Shown: positions 8,473 to 17,592, counted from the stretch's first letter. The stretch: DNA of 64,000 bases from Variovorax sp. PMC12 (GCF_003019815.1 NZ_CP027773.1:5015501-5079500); one strand, 5' to 3'. Numbers and translations: made by a program. Notes: generated by a model from the sequence alone, not told the origin.

Positions 8473-9939
8473 TCAGCCGAGGATGTCTTCGTGGAAGAGC
8501 TTCCACTCGCTGCCTTGGCGCAGCCAGTACTGGCGCCGCGAGCGCCCGCTCTTCTCGCCTTCGAACACTTCGCCGAAGGTAACCACCATCGTGTCGTCAC
8601 CGTCCCGCCAGTGGAGGAACGACATGTCCTTGAGCTGCACGCGCTTGCCCTGCGCGTATTTCACTTCGTCTTCGACGGCTGAAATGCCTTCGGTGGATTT
8701 CTTGCTGATGCGCTGGAAATCGGGCAAATAGAATTTCTTCAATTGTGCTTCATTTCCATTGGCCCGCGCGTCTTTCCAGCCATTTATTGCGCTGGAAATG
8801 GATTGCGATTCTTTTTCGGCCTGCGGCTGCGAAATCCATTGCAGGCTGCGTGCGGTGACCACCGGCGTTGCGCCGATTTGCACTTTTCGCAAAAGCTGCT
8901 TCAAGTCGGGGTTGGCCATGACCACGCAGCCGTCGCTGGCCAGCGGCGCCCGTGCGAACTGCTGGGGCGGGGTGCCGTGCAGCCAGATGCCGCCGCCGGT
9001 CTTGCCGCGCCGCACGTCGTACGGATTGGGGTAGTTGATGGGCAGGGCGCCCGCGCCGTAGAAGTCCTTGAGCGACTTCGGGTCGAGGCTGCTGGTGATG
9101 TAGTACACGCCCAGCGGCGTGCGGGCATCGCCTTCGGTGGCCTTGTCGGTGCCCGACTTGCCGACCGAGATGTAGTAGTCGGCCGTGAGCTTCAGGCCCT
9201 TGTCGCTGTTCTCGAACAGGTACAGGCGCGAGCGCGAGGCATCGACCGCAATGGCGTAGCGGCTGCGCGTGGAGAGCGCCAGGAACTGCGACGGCACGGT
9301 GTTGGCCGGTGGCCGTTCGCGCAGGGCCTGCAGGCGGCGGCGCGATTCTTCGTGCAGTTCGGCCATGGCCGGGTTGCCGCGCATCCTGGCGATGCTGGCG
9401 GTGTCGGGCAGGCTGTTCGACGGCGGCACCTGGGCCGCGAGCAGGTCGCCATAGACGAGCTGCGCGAGCTGGAAGTTCGGGTAGTCGCGCACCAGGTCGC
9501 GGGCCTTGGCGAGCGCGGGACGAGCCTGGCCGCGGCCGAACATTTCGTAGACGGCGATCAGGCGGGCCTCGGCGTTGCTGGCTTCCTGGATCGGCGCGGC
9601 GGCGCGCGCCGGCCTGCGGGCGGGCTTGGCGGCGGCTGCCTTGGCTTCGGCCACCGCGGCCTTCTTGCCGCCCCTGGCTTCCTTCGCCTCCCTGGCGGAA
9701 GCGCGTGCGCCGTGCGCGGCGGGAGCGCGGTTGCTGCCCACCGCCTTGGGTTTGGACTTGGAGGCGCCGTTGCCGCTGCCGGCTTTCGCGTTGCTCTGCT
9801 TGGCCGCAGCCGACGCCTGCGCGGCACCCGGTGCCGCGAGCATCAGCGCCGAGGCTGCCATCAGCGCTGCCAGCAGGTGTCCGCTGCGCGGACGGAACGG
9901 AGGATTCTGAAGCCGGCCGCGCCGGACGATGTCTGCCAC
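8473..9939 (-). CDS. L,D-transpeptidase (YkuD) with C-terminal Cds6-like NTF2 domain
   Basis: Periplasmic cell-wall enzyme making or attaching to 3-3 peptidoglycan cross-links; 488 residues from a GTG start at 9939. An N-terminal membrane/signal segment (about 23-43) is followed by a long Lys/Ala-rich low-complexity linker (to about 130). Then come a helical region and the YkuD domain with 'HGTPPQQF' and 'SDGCVVM'; the catalytic cysteine is about residue 338. A C-terminal NTF2-like domain spans about 378-488. The GTG overlaps the upstream gene's stop by one base (TAGTG), so the two are coupled. An ATG start further upstream would lie wholly inside the TPR gene and is unlikely. Confidence 0.85.
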   Translation of the reverse strand: MADIVRRGRLQNPPFRPRSGHLLAALMAASALMLAAPGAAQASAAAKQSNAKAGSGNGASKSKPKAVGSNRAPAAHGARASAREAKEARGGKKAAVAEAKAAAAKPARRPARAAAPIQEASNAEARLIAVYEMFGRGQARPALAKARDLVRDYPNFQLAQLVYGDLLAAQVPPSNSLPDTASIARMRGNPAMAELHEESRRRLQALRERPPANTVPSQFLALSTRSRYAIAVDASRSRLYLFENSDKGLKLTADYYISVGKSGTDKATEGDARTPLGVYYITSSLDPKSLKDFYGAGALPINYPNPYDVRRGKTGGGIWLHGTPPQQFARAPLASDGCVVMANPDLKQLLRKVQIGATPVVTARSLQWISQPQAEKESQSISSAINGWKDARANGNEAQLKKFYLPDFQRISKKSTEGISAVEDEVKYAQGKRVQLKDMSFLHWRDGDDTMVVTFGEVFEGEKSGRSRRQYWLRQGSEWKLFHEDILG

Positions 9940-11075
9940 TAGCCGCCGACGCTTTCCTTGCGAATGTGCCACTGATTGCCGGAGCGCTGCATATCCAGCG
10001 TCTTGCGGCTGGAGACGTTGAGGTTGTCGGCGCGATAGATCTGGCGGAACTTGGCCGTGGCGTTGTCGCCGTCGACCTTGATGACCAGGTTCTCGATGTT
10101 CACGCTGATGCTGGACTTGCCGACGATGCGGGCGCGGCGGTCTTGTTCCCAGCTCTTGCGGCTCTGGCCGCCGCCGGGAGTGAAGTCGCTGCCGTAGGCC
10201 GCGAGGTAGCGGTCCATGTCCTGGCTGGCCCACGCCGAAGCCCAGGCGCGCACGGCCGATTCGACCTCGGCGTTGGCGGCCGGGCTTGCCGCGGGCGCGG
10301 GCGACGGTGCCGGGGCGGGCGCTGGCTCGGGCGCCTTGGGCGCGGCGGCCACCGGGGCGGGCGCCGCCGCGACCTTGGCGGGCGGCGGTGCGGCGGGTGC
10401 AGGTGCGGGAACCGGTGCAGGTGCAGCGGCCTTTGCCACGGGAGCAGGGGCAGGGGCAGGCGCCGGCACGGGCGCAGCCGACGCAACCAGCGTGCCCGGC
10501 TTGCCGCCCGCCAGCGCAGGCGTCGGCGTGAAGAGCGTGCGGATCACCGCCAGCTTGGGCTGCACGGCCGTGTTGTTCTGGTCGAGCTGCAGCGCCTTGC
10601 TGTAGGCCTGGCTGGCGAGCCGTGCATACACGTCGCCGAGGTTTTCCTGGGCGGTGGCGTAGCTGGGGTTGGTGCGGATGGCGCTTTCGAGCGCGGCGCG
10701 CGCCTTGTCGAACTGGTTCTGGCTTGCGTAGATCACGGCCAGGTTGTTGAACGGCTCGGGCAGCTCGGGTGCGTCCTGCGTGAGCTGCGTGAATGCGGCG
10801 ATGGCCTCGGCGCGCTTGCCGGTGTCGAGCTGGATCACGCCCTTGAGGAAGCGCATCTGCGGATCGCGCGGCTTGTCCTTGAGGAAGGCGTCGGCCTTCG
10901 TCATGGCTTCGTCGAGCTTGCCGGCCTGCATGAGCTTGTCGACTTCTTCATGTTCGACGGCGGACAGCGCGGGCAGCGCCACGGCACAGGTCGCAGCGGC
11001 CAGGAAGAGGGCACGCACGGAGGGGGAGAAGCTGAAACGGGCGCGTGGCCGGGGGCTCTTGGGCATTGCGGACAA
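9939..11075 (-). CDS. TPR protein with C-terminal NTF2-like domain
   Basis: Exported protein of 378 residues. A basic N-terminus and hydrophobic segment (about 18-38) precede tetratricopeptide repeats (about 42-190, for example 'PFNNLAVIYASQNQFDKARAA'). A long Pro/Ala-rich linker (about 205-275) and an NTF2-like domain ('WASAWASQDMDRYLAAYG' onward) follow. The last domain resembles that of the adjacent L,D-transpeptidase, suggesting the two act together in the envelope. The start may instead be the ATG three codons in. Exact role unknown. Confidence 0.8.
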   Translation of the reverse strand: MSAMPKSPRPRARFSFSPSVRALFLAAATCAVALPALSAVEHEEVDKLMQAGKLDEAMTKADAFLKDKPRDPQMRFLKGVIQLDTGKRAEAIAAFTQLTQDAPELPEPFNNLAVIYASQNQFDKARAALESAIRTNPSYATAQENLGDVYARLASQAYSKALQLDQNNTAVQPKLAVIRTLFTPTPALAGGKPGTLVASAAPVPAPAPAPAPVAKAAAPAPVPAPAPAAPPPAKVAAAPAPVAAAPKAPEPAPAPAPSPAPAASPAANAEVESAVRAWASAWASQDMDRYLAAYGSDFTPGGGQSRKSWEQDRRARIVGKSSISVNIENLVIKVDGDNATAKFRQIYRADNLNVSSRKTLDMQRSGNQWHIRKESVGG

Positions 11076-11205
11076 GACCTCGTAGGGGGTGGGTGATGCG
11101 GCAGGGATTGTAAGTGGGGCAGGTAACCCCCCGATACAGGCCTGACAGTCTTTCGATGCCTTTCAGGTTTGCCCGCAACGGGCGTCGCCGCGGTACAGTG
11201 CCGCC

Positions 11206-12168
11206 GTGGACCGCCTCCAAAGCATTGAAACTTTCGTTCGTGTCGCGCAGACCCAGAGCTTCGCGGAAGCGGCTCGGCAGCTGCGGGTGGCCAACTCGGT
11301 GGTGACCACGCGGGTCAAGCAGCTCGAGGAATTCCTGGGTGCGCCGCTGTTCCACCGCAGCACGCGCGTGGTGCGGCTCAGCGACATGGGCCAGGCCTTT
11401 CTGCGCGACTGCACCGAGCTGGTCGTGCGTGCCGACAACATCGTCGACCAGATGCGCGACGCGCGCGGCACGCCTTCGGGCACGCTGCGGGTGCATGCGC
11501 TGACCGGCATGGTGCTGGGCCGCTTCGCCTCGCTGCTGCGCGAGTTCCAGACCACCTACCCCGACATCCACCTCGAGCTGATCGTGAGCGACGCGGTGGC
11601 CGACCCGGTCAAGGCCGGCGTCGACTGCGCGCTGCAGATCTTTCCGGCGGCCTCGCAGGAACTGGTGTCGCGCCCGCTCTTCCCGGTGCGGCGCGTGCTC
11701 TGCGCCACGCCCTCCTACCTGGAGGCCCACGGCACGCCCGCCACCCCGCGTGAACTGCACCGCCACAAGCTGGGCCTGTATTCGGGCTATCCCACGCGCG
11801 ACCGCTGGACCTTCCATCACAACGGCGAGCAGACCACCATCTACCTCGCCGCCGCGCTGCTGACCAACAGCGTGCACCTGCTGCGCGAATATGCACTGGA
11901 GCATGCCGGCATCGTCTGCCTGCCGACGCTGGTGGCGGGAGACGCCATCGCCCGCGGCGACCTGCAGGTGGTGCTGGCCGAGCACCAGCTGTCGTCGTTC
12001 TCGCTGAGCGCGGTGTACGCGGGCACCTCGCGCAATGCGCTGAAGCTGCGGCTCTTCATAGAGCACATCGCCACGCGCTTCACCCGCGTGCCGCCGTGGG
12101 ACGCCACGCTGATCGAGCGCGGCCTCATTCCCGCCGAACTGATCGAGTTCAGCCGCTCCAGCGGATAG
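11206..12168 (+). CDS. LysR-family regulator, probable regulator of the hydroquinone genes
   Basis: DNA-binding activator or repressor of 320 residues. Winged helix-turn-helix at about 1-60 ('SFAEAARQLRVANSVVTTRV') and a substrate-binding domain from about 90. It starts with GTG at 11206; no ATG fits as well. It lies just upstream of and on the same strand as the hydroquinone dioxygenase genes, with a perfect 25-base palindrome between them, so control of that operon is a fair inference. The effector is unknown. Confidence 0.85.
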   Translation: MDRLQSIETFVRVAQTQSFAEAARQLRVANSVVTTRVKQLEEFLGAPLFHRSTRVVRLSDMGQAFLRDCTELVVRADNIVDQMRDARGTPSGTLRVHALTGMVLGRFASLLREFQTTYPDIHLELIVSDAVADPVKAGVDCALQIFPAASQELVSRPLFPVRRVLCATPSYLEAHGTPATPRELHRHKLGLYSGYPTRDRWTFHHNGEQTTIYLAAALLTNSVHLLREYALEHAGIVCLPTLVAGDAIARGDLQVVLAEHQLSSFSLSAVYAGTSRNALKLRLFIEHIATRFTRVPPWDATLIERGLIPAELIEFSRSSG

Positions 12169-12193
12169 CGCACGAACAGGGGTAAACCCGGTC

Positions 12194-12218
12194 GATTATT
12201 CGGAGACTCCGAATAATC
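12194..12218. promoter_or_regulatory. Perfect 25-base palindrome, likely LysR operator
   Basis: Two 12-base arms, GATTATTCGGAG and CTCCGAATAATC, flank a single A. The site holds several T-N11-A patterns typical of LysR boxes. It lies 25 bases after the lysR stop and 70 bases before the hapC start. As a terminator it would lack a T tract, so an operator is the better reading. Confidence 0.6.
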
Positions 12219-12288
12219 CTCTTCCAAACTGGTCCCTACCGGCGGCGTCGCATGGCTCCTAGAGTTCGCTCATCCAAGGAGACAAGCC

Positions 12289-12810
12289 ATGACAGCCGCT
12301 ACTTCGACCACCTACCGCACCCGCTTCGGGTCGCTCAAGCACTTCGAAAAGGGCCACGTCGAACCCATCGACGACGACGTGCGCCACTACGCGTTCTCCA
12401 ACTGCTTCGAGATCGCGAGCATCAGCAAGCCCTACGAGAAGGTCGTGTTCGGCCAGAACCAGATCTACGTCCTGGAGACGCTGCGCGCCGAAGGCACCTC
12501 GCCCTGGTACACCTGCGCGCATGACGAGTTCGCGCTGGTGATGGACGGCGAGGTCGAGGTGCACCTCGTGCAGCTCGACGCCGCGCAGGCCGTGGCCGAC
12601 AAGGAAAAGAACGGCGCCGTGCTCGTCGAGGGCGAGCCCAGGGGCAAGAGGATGGGCTGGATGAAGCTCTCGCGCGGCCACCAGGGCCTGCTGCCGAAGA
12701 ACACCGCCTACCAGTTCCGCAGCGCCGGCGAGCCGGGCGTGATCGTCCTGCAGAGCTGCAAGGGCGATCTCTCCGTAGAAAAGTGGGCCGACATCTGCCA
12801 ATCGCATTGA
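12289..12810 (+). CDS. hapC: Hydroquinone 1,2-dioxygenase small subunit (HapC/PnpC-like)
   Basis: Small (alpha) subunit of the two-component, Fe(II)-dependent hydroquinone dioxygenase that opens hydroquinone to 4-hydroxymuconic semialdehyde; 173 residues, near the 18 kDa expected. It has a cupin-like pattern around 'CAHDEFALVMDGEVEVHLVQ' (about 77-97). A strong ribosome site AAGGAGA precedes the ATG. Thirteen bases separate it from the large-subunit gene, and a matching dehydrogenase follows. The match to HapC is from memory of the family; a related cupin dioxygenase on another ring-diol remains possible. Confidence 0.75.
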   Translation: MTAATSTTYRTRFGSLKHFEKGHVEPIDDDVRHYAFSNCFEIASISKPYEKVVFGQNQIYVLETLRAEGTSPWYTCAHDEFALVMDGEVEVHLVQLDAAQAVADKEKNGAVLVEGEPRGKRMGWMKLSRGHQGLLPKNTAYQFRSAGEPGVIVLQSCKGDLSVEKWADICQSH

Positions 12811-12823
12811 GAGGAACCGCAAC

Positions 12824-13831
12824 ATGAACGCACCCGCAGAACTCGCCAAGGTGATCGCGTCGCAGCCCGACGCCACGCTCGGCTACAAGGACTTTTCTCT
12901 CGGCAGCTTCAGCTTCCGCCGCGACGAATACTTCGTGCACATCGGCTGGAAGACCCGCGACGGCCGCCCGATGAGCCACACCATGGACGCCGGCAACTAC
13001 CTGCGCGCGCTGATGCGCGACGTGGCCTGGGGCTTCTTCTACGGCTGGGTCAACTTCGACGACGTGTTCGGCACCGTCAACCACTACGAGTCGGTCGACC
13101 TGTACGCCGGCAGCTTCAACGGCACCATGAAGGACGCGGGCATCGACCTGCTCGAGAACTTCCCCACCGCGCAGATCCGCGCCACCTTCGAGGCCATGCT
13201 CGACGACTGGACCAACGAGAGCTTCGACCCCTTCGCCGCGCCGCAGGAAACCGGCTCGCCCTATGGCCGCAAGAACGGCAACAACACCGCCAAGATCACG
13301 AGGGCACGCGAGCTGGCCAAACGCTGCGTGGGCCTCAAGGGCGACCTCGACCTGCGCAGCGACGAGCGCGGCGCGCCGGTCAACCGCGCCTTCGCCGACG
13401 TGCCGCAGGGCCAGCCCGAGCTGCACCCCGAGCCCGGCTTCGAGAACGATGTGCACGCCTTCAACCTCTTCGGCTTCCTGAGCCGCTCGCAGGTGACGTG
13501 GAACCCGAGCTTCACCTCGGTGGTGAAGCACAGCTACATGTGCCCGACGACCGAGGAGCACATCCTGCCGATCATCCACGGCAACGACCGCGTCGAGTGG
13601 TTCTTCCAGATGACCGACGAAATCCACTGGGACTGCGGCGACAAGAACACCGGCAAGCCCATGGCACGCGTGATCATGAAGGCCGGCGACATGGCAGCCA
13701 TGCCCGCGTACTGCCGGCACCAGGGCTTCAGCCCCAAGCGCTCGATGCTGCTGGTGTGGGAGAACGGTTCGCCGAGCCTGGTGTACGAGATCCAGAAGGG
13801 CGAGTCGCCCGAGATTCCCGTGCAGTTCTGA
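12824..13831 (+). CDS. hapD: Hydroquinone 1,2-dioxygenase large subunit (HapD/PnpD-like)
   Basis: Large (beta) subunit of the hydroquinone dioxygenase; 335 residues, matching the 38 kDa HapD/PnpD type. This is not the intradiol (CatA-type) family: it lacks the two-Tyr two-His iron site and instead has a cupin-like C-terminal half with several His residues ('NPSFTSVVKHSYMCPTTEEH' and 'MPAYCRHQGFSPKRS'). Ribosome site GAGAGGA before the ATG. Gene order small subunit, large subunit, aldehyde dehydrogenase is the same as in the hap and pnp hydroquinone clusters. Confidence 0.78.
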   Translation: MNAPAELAKVIASQPDATLGYKDFSLGSFSFRRDEYFVHIGWKTRDGRPMSHTMDAGNYLRALMRDVAWGFFYGWVNFDDVFGTVNHYESVDLYAGSFNGTMKDAGIDLLENFPTAQIRATFEAMLDDWTNESFDPFAAPQETGSPYGRKNGNNTAKITRARELAKRCVGLKGDLDLRSDERGAPVNRAFADVPQGQPELHPEPGFENDVHAFNLFGFLSRSQVTWNPSFTSVVKHSYMCPTTEEHILPIIHGNDRVEWFFQMTDEIHWDCGDKNTGKPMARVIMKAGDMAAMPAYCRHQGFSPKRSMLLVWENGSPSLVYEIQKGESPEIPVQF

Positions 13832-13838
13832 TGCATTT

Positions 13839-13939
13839 CTCCCTCCCCCGCCGGGGGAGGGCAGGGGTGGGGGCTCTCCAGGCCCGCGCCCTCTTCGAAG
13901 AAGCCCCCACCCCAACCCTCCCCCAGCGGGGGAGGGAGA
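13839..13939. repeat. REP-like paired inverted repeat
   Basis: Two arms of about 38 bases (13839-13875 and 13902-13939) are near-perfect inverted copies. Each contains its own palindrome of CCCTCCCCC, 2 bases, CGGGGGAGGG. The element fills the gap between hapD and hapE, and a close relative lies at 17468-17585. It resembles the paired REP/BIME elements of other proteobacteria and may attenuate or stabilise the transcript. Confidence 0.8.
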
Positions 13940-13948
13940 GGAACGACC

Positions 13949-15427
13949 ATGCCTGCACCGTCCATCCGCCATCAGCTCTTCATCGACGGCCGCTTCGTCG
14001 ACGCCGAATCCGGCGAGACGCTCGCCACGCTCAACCCGCACGACAACACGCCCATCGTCGATGTCGCGCTGGCCGGCAAGGCCGACGTCGACAAGGCAGT
14101 GGCCGCCGCGAAGCGCGCCTTTCCCAAATGGAGCCGCATGGCCGCGGCAGACCGGGGCCGCATCCTGCTGAAGCTCGCCGACCTCATCGAGGCCAACGCC
14201 GAGGAGCTCGCGCGCCTCGAATCGCTGGATACCGGCCACCCCATCCGCGATTCGCGCCGGCTCGACGTGCCGCGCACGGCCGCGTGCTTCCGCTACTTCG
14301 GAGGCATGGCCGACAAGTTCCAGGGCGAGACCATTCCGGTGGAAGAGGGCTTTCTCAACTACACGCTGCGCGAGCCCGTCGGCATCGTCGGCCAGGTCGT
14401 GCCGTGGAACTTTCCGCTGATGTTCACCAGCTGGAAAATGGCGCCCGCGCTCGCGGCCGGCAACTGCATCGTGATGAAGCCGGCGGAGATCACACCGCTG
14501 AGTTCGCTGCGCATCGCCGAGCTGATGGCCGAGGCCGGCCTGCCGCCCGGGGTGGTCAACATGCTGCCGGGGCTGGGCAGCGTGGCGGGCCAGTACATCG
14601 CCGAGCATCCCGAGATCGCGAAGATCGCCTTCACCGGCAGCACCGCCACCGGCCGGCGCATCGTGCAGGCCAGCGCGGGCAACCTGAAGAAGGTGCAGCT
14701 CGAACTTGGCGGCAAGGGGCCGAACATCGTCTTCGAGGACGCGAACCTGCAGGCCGCAGTCAACGGGAGCGCGTGGGCCATCTTCCACAACCAGGGGCAG
14801 GCCTGCATCGCTGGCTCGCGGCTGATGCTGCACGAGAAGATCGCCGATGCCTTCCTCGAGCAGTTCATACCGCTGGCCAGATCGATCCGCCTCGGCAACC
14901 CGCTCGACGAGAACACCGAGATGGGGCCGCTCACCAGCGCACAGCACCGCGAGCGCGTGCTGAGCTATGTGGAAGTGGCGCAGGGCGAGGGCGGCGAGCT
15001 GCTTGCCGGCGGCAAGTCGCCCGGCGGCGACCTGGCGAAGGGCTGCTACGTCGAGCCGACGGTGATGCGCGCCATGTCATACAAGGACCGCGTCGCGCAG
15101 GAAGAAGTGTTCGGGCCCTTCGTCACCGTGCTCACTTTCAAGAATGACGAAGAGGCGATGCAGATCGCCAACGGCACCGACTACGGCCTCGGCAGCGGCC
15201 TGTGGACCGGCAACCTGCAACGCGCCCACAAAGTGGCGCGCGACCTGCACGCCGGCATGGTCTGGATCAACAGCTACAAGCGCGTGAACCCCGGCTCGCC
15301 CTTCGGCGGCGTCGGCCAGAGCGGCTACGGCCGCGAGATGGGGTTCGATGCGATGCGCGAATACACGCAGGTCAAGAGCGTGTGGGTGAACGTCGACGCG
15401 CAGATACCGCCGCACTTCGCGCGCTGA
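13949..15427 (+). CDS. hapE: 4-hydroxymuconic semialdehyde dehydrogenase (HapE/PnpE-like aldehyde dehydrogenase)
   Basis: NAD(P)-dependent aldehyde dehydrogenase of 492 residues. The cofactor domain, catalytic Glu252 ('LELGGKGPN') and catalytic Cys286 ('NQGQACIAGS') are all present. By context it oxidises 4-hydroxymuconic semialdehyde from the preceding dioxygenase to maleylacetate. The superfamily is broad, so substrate is inferred from gene order rather than from residues. The ATG at 13949 has AGAGGAA upstream. A REP-like repeat separates it from hapD. Confidence 0.8.
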   Translation: MPAPSIRHQLFIDGRFVDAESGETLATLNPHDNTPIVDVALAGKADVDKAVAAAKRAFPKWSRMAAADRGRILLKLADLIEANAEELARLESLDTGHPIRDSRRLDVPRTAACFRYFGGMADKFQGETIPVEEGFLNYTLREPVGIVGQVVPWNFPLMFTSWKMAPALAAGNCIVMKPAEITPLSSLRIAELMAEAGLPPGVVNMLPGLGSVAGQYIAEHPEIAKIAFTGSTATGRRIVQASAGNLKKVQLELGGKGPNIVFEDANLQAAVNGSAWAIFHNQGQACIAGSRLMLHEKIADAFLEQFIPLARSIRLGNPLDENTEMGPLTSAQHRERVLSYVEVAQGEGGELLAGGKSPGGDLAKGCYVEPTVMRAMSYKDRVAQEEVFGPFVTVLTFKNDEEAMQIANGTDYGLGSGLWTGNLQRAHKVARDLHAGMVWINSYKRVNPGSPFGGVGQSGYGREMGFDAMREYTQVKSVWVNVDAQIPPHFAR

Positions 15428-15472
15428 CCTCGCCCCTTTGCGACAACACAAACAGAAGAGACGGAGACAACC

Positions 15473-16726
15473 ATGACATTCAATCGCAGACAGTTCACGC
15501 AGGCCACGGCCGCGCTGGTGGCCTCGGGCGCAACGCCGCTGGTGTTCGCGGCCGACACGCTGAAGATCGGCTATGTGTCGCCGCAGACCGGGCCGCTCGC
15601 GCCCTTCGGCGAGGCCGACAAGTGGGTCATCGACCAGATGAAGACCGCCTTCAAGGACGGCATCAGCGTCGGCGGCAGGAAGTACGCGGTGCAGATCGTG
15701 CTGAAGGACAGCCAGTCGAACCCCAACCGCGCGGGCGAAGTGGCGAACGACCTGATCCTGAAGGACAAGGTCGCGCTGGTGCTCACCGCCGGCACGCCTG
15801 AGACCGCCAACCCGGTGAGCGATGCGTGCGAACTCAACGAGGTGCCCTGCGTGTCCAGCGTGGTGCCGTGGCAGCCGTGGTTCTTCGGCCGCAAGGGCGA
15901 CCCGGCGAAGGGCTTCAACTGGACGTACCACCTGTTCTGGGGGCTCGAAGACGTCATCGCCAATTTCACCAACGGCTGGAAGACGCTGGCCACCAACAAG
16001 AAGGTGGGCGGCCTTTTCCCGAATGACGGCGACGGCAATGCCTGGGGCGACAAGGAGCTGGGCTTTCCCAAGCCGCTCGCGCAGATGGGCTTCACGCTCA
16101 CCGACCCCGGACGCTTCCAGAACGGCACGCAGGATTTCAGCGCGCAGATCGCGGCCTTCAAGAGCGCGGGCTGCGAGATCGTCACCGGCGTGGTGATTCC
16201 GCCCGATGCCAAGACCTTCCTCACGCAGGCACGGCAGCAGGGCTTCAGGCCCAAGGTCATCACGCTGGGCAAGGCGCTGCTGTTCCCCGGTGCCATCGAG
16301 GCACTCGGCGATCTGGGCGACGGCCTGTCGACCGAGGTGTGGTGGAGCCCGTCGCACCCGTTCACCTCGAGCCTCACGCAGCAGAGCGCGAAGGCGCTGG
16401 CCGATGCCTACGAGGCCGGCGTGAAGAAGCAGTGGACGCAACCCATCGGCTTCGCGCATGCGCTGTTCGAAGTGGCGGCGAATGCGCTGGGGCGCGCGAA
16501 GTCTTTGAAGGCTTCGGACGTGCGCGACGCCGTGGCCTCGACCTCGATCAACTCGGTGGTCGGCCCGGTGAAGTGGGGCGGCCAGGGGCCCTTCAAGAAC
16601 GTCAGCAAGACGCCGCTGGTGCTCGGCCAGTGGGGCAAGGGCACGAAGTACAAGGTGGAGCTGACCATCGTCAACAACGAGGCGGCGACCAGCATTCCCA
16701 CCGGCGGCAAGCTGCGGCTGCTCTGA
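15473..16726 (+). CDS. Liv-type ABC transporter substrate-binding protein
   Basis: Periplasmic binding protein of 417 residues with a signal ending near 'PLVFAADTLK' (about residue 27) and a twin-arginine-like start (NRRQF). The type 1 periplasmic-binding fold begins 'IGYVSPQTGPLAPFGEA'. It heads a complete set of Liv transporter genes (livG, livF, livH, livM) directly downstream of the hydroquinone genes, so an aromatic substrate is more likely than a branched-chain amino acid (inference). The stop is one base from livG. Confidence 0.85.
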   Translation: MTFNRRQFTQATAALVASGATPLVFAADTLKIGYVSPQTGPLAPFGEADKWVIDQMKTAFKDGISVGGRKYAVQIVLKDSQSNPNRAGEVANDLILKDKVALVLTAGTPETANPVSDACELNEVPCVSSVVPWQPWFFGRKGDPAKGFNWTYHLFWGLEDVIANFTNGWKTLATNKKVGGLFPNDGDGNAWGDKELGFPKPLAQMGFTLTDPGRFQNGTQDFSAQIAAFKSAGCEIVTGVVIPPDAKTFLTQARQQGFRPKVITLGKALLFPGAIEALGDLGDGLSTEVWWSPSHPFTSSLTQQSAKALADAYEAGVKKQWTQPIGFAHALFEVAANALGRAKSLKASDVRDAVASTSINSVVGPVKWGGQGPFKNVSKTPLVLGQWGKGTKYKVELTIVNNEAATSIPTGGKLRLL

Positions 16727-16727
16727 C

Positions 16728-17447
16728 ATGACGCTGCTGGCACTGCATGCCGTGAGCAAGTCCTACGGCGTGCTCAAGGTCACGGACGACATCACGCTGT
16801 CGGTGGCCGAGGGCGAGACGCTGGGCATCCTCGGGCCGAACGGCGCGGGGAAGACCACGCTGTTCAACCTGATCTCGGGCGACGTGCGCGTCGATGCGGG
16901 TCGCGTGGAATACGCGGGCCGCGACGTGACGCGGCTCAAGCCGCACCAGCGCTGCCATGCGGGCATCGGGCGCAGCTACCAGGTGCCGCAGCCCTTCGGC
17001 AACATGAGCGTGTTCGAGAATCTCGTCACGGCCGCCTGCTTCGGCGGGCAGCAGGCCGAGCGCGAGGCATGGCAGACGGCGCACGAGGTGCTCTCGCAGA
17101 CGGGCCTGATGGCGCATGCGAACAAGCCCGCGGGCGGGCTGACGCTGCTCGACCGCAAGCGGCTGGAGCTGGCGCGTGCGCTCGCGACGCGGCCGCGCCT
17201 GCTGCTGCTCGACGAGATCGCCGGTGGATTGACGGAGCCGGAAGCCGCCGTGCTGGTGGCGGAGCTCAAGCGCATCAAGGCGCGCGGCGTGACGATGATC
17301 TGGATCGAGCACGTGGTGCATGCGCTGCTGTCGCTGGCGGACCGGTTGTTCGTCATCAACTTCGGGCAGAAGCTGGCGGAGGGCGCGCCGCGCGCGGTGA
17401 TGAACGACGCGGAAGTGCGGCGGGTGTACATGGGGATGGAAGCATGA
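16728..17447 (+). CDS. livG: ABC transporter ATPase (LivG type)
   Basis: First ATPase of the Liv-type transporter; 239 residues. Walker A 'GPNGAGKTT' is near residue 40 and Walker B 'LLLLDEIAGGL' near 160. The usual LSGGQ signature is degenerate, reading 'LTLLDRKRLELARAL' where many LivG proteins have 'LPYGQQRRLEIARAL'. Starts one base after the binding-protein stop. A REP-like element separates it from livF. Confidence 0.88.
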   Translation: MTLLALHAVSKSYGVLKVTDDITLSVAEGETLGILGPNGAGKTTLFNLISGDVRVDAGRVEYAGRDVTRLKPHQRCHAGIGRSYQVPQPFGNMSVFENLVTAACFGGQQAEREAWQTAHEVLSQTGLMAHANKPAGGLTLLDRKRLELARALATRPRLLLLDEIAGGLTEPEAAVLVAELKRIKARGVTMIWIEHVVHALLSLADRLFVINFGQKLAEGAPRAVMNDAEVRRVYMGMEA

Positions 17448-17467
17448 GCGCGACACGTCTTCGAATT

Positions 17468-17585
17468 GCTCCTTCCCCTTCCGGGGGAAGGTCGGGATGG
17501 GGGCACGACGGCGCTGGTTTCGCCGTGGCGCCTCATCGAACGCCGCTTGCCCCCGCCCCGTCCCTCCCCCGGAAGGGGAGGGAGC
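17468..17585. repeat. REP-like paired inverted repeat, related to 13839-13939
   Basis: Arms at 17468-17505 and 17547-17585 are inverted copies with a few mismatches. Each is built on a palindrome of CCTTCCCCTTCC/GGGGGAAGG or CCCTCCCCCGG/AAGGGGAGGG type next to a 'GGGATGGGGGCA' or its complement. The core and outer 'TGGGGGC' match the element between hapD and hapE. It lies inside the transporter operon. Confidence 0.78.
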
Positions 17586-17592
17586 AAAGACC

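Noticed and set aside
12422..14947. 841-codon minus-strand open frame over hapC-hapE
   Set aside because: Antisense shadow of GC-rich genes; His/Gly/Arg-rich composition with no domain, while the plus strand has clear families.
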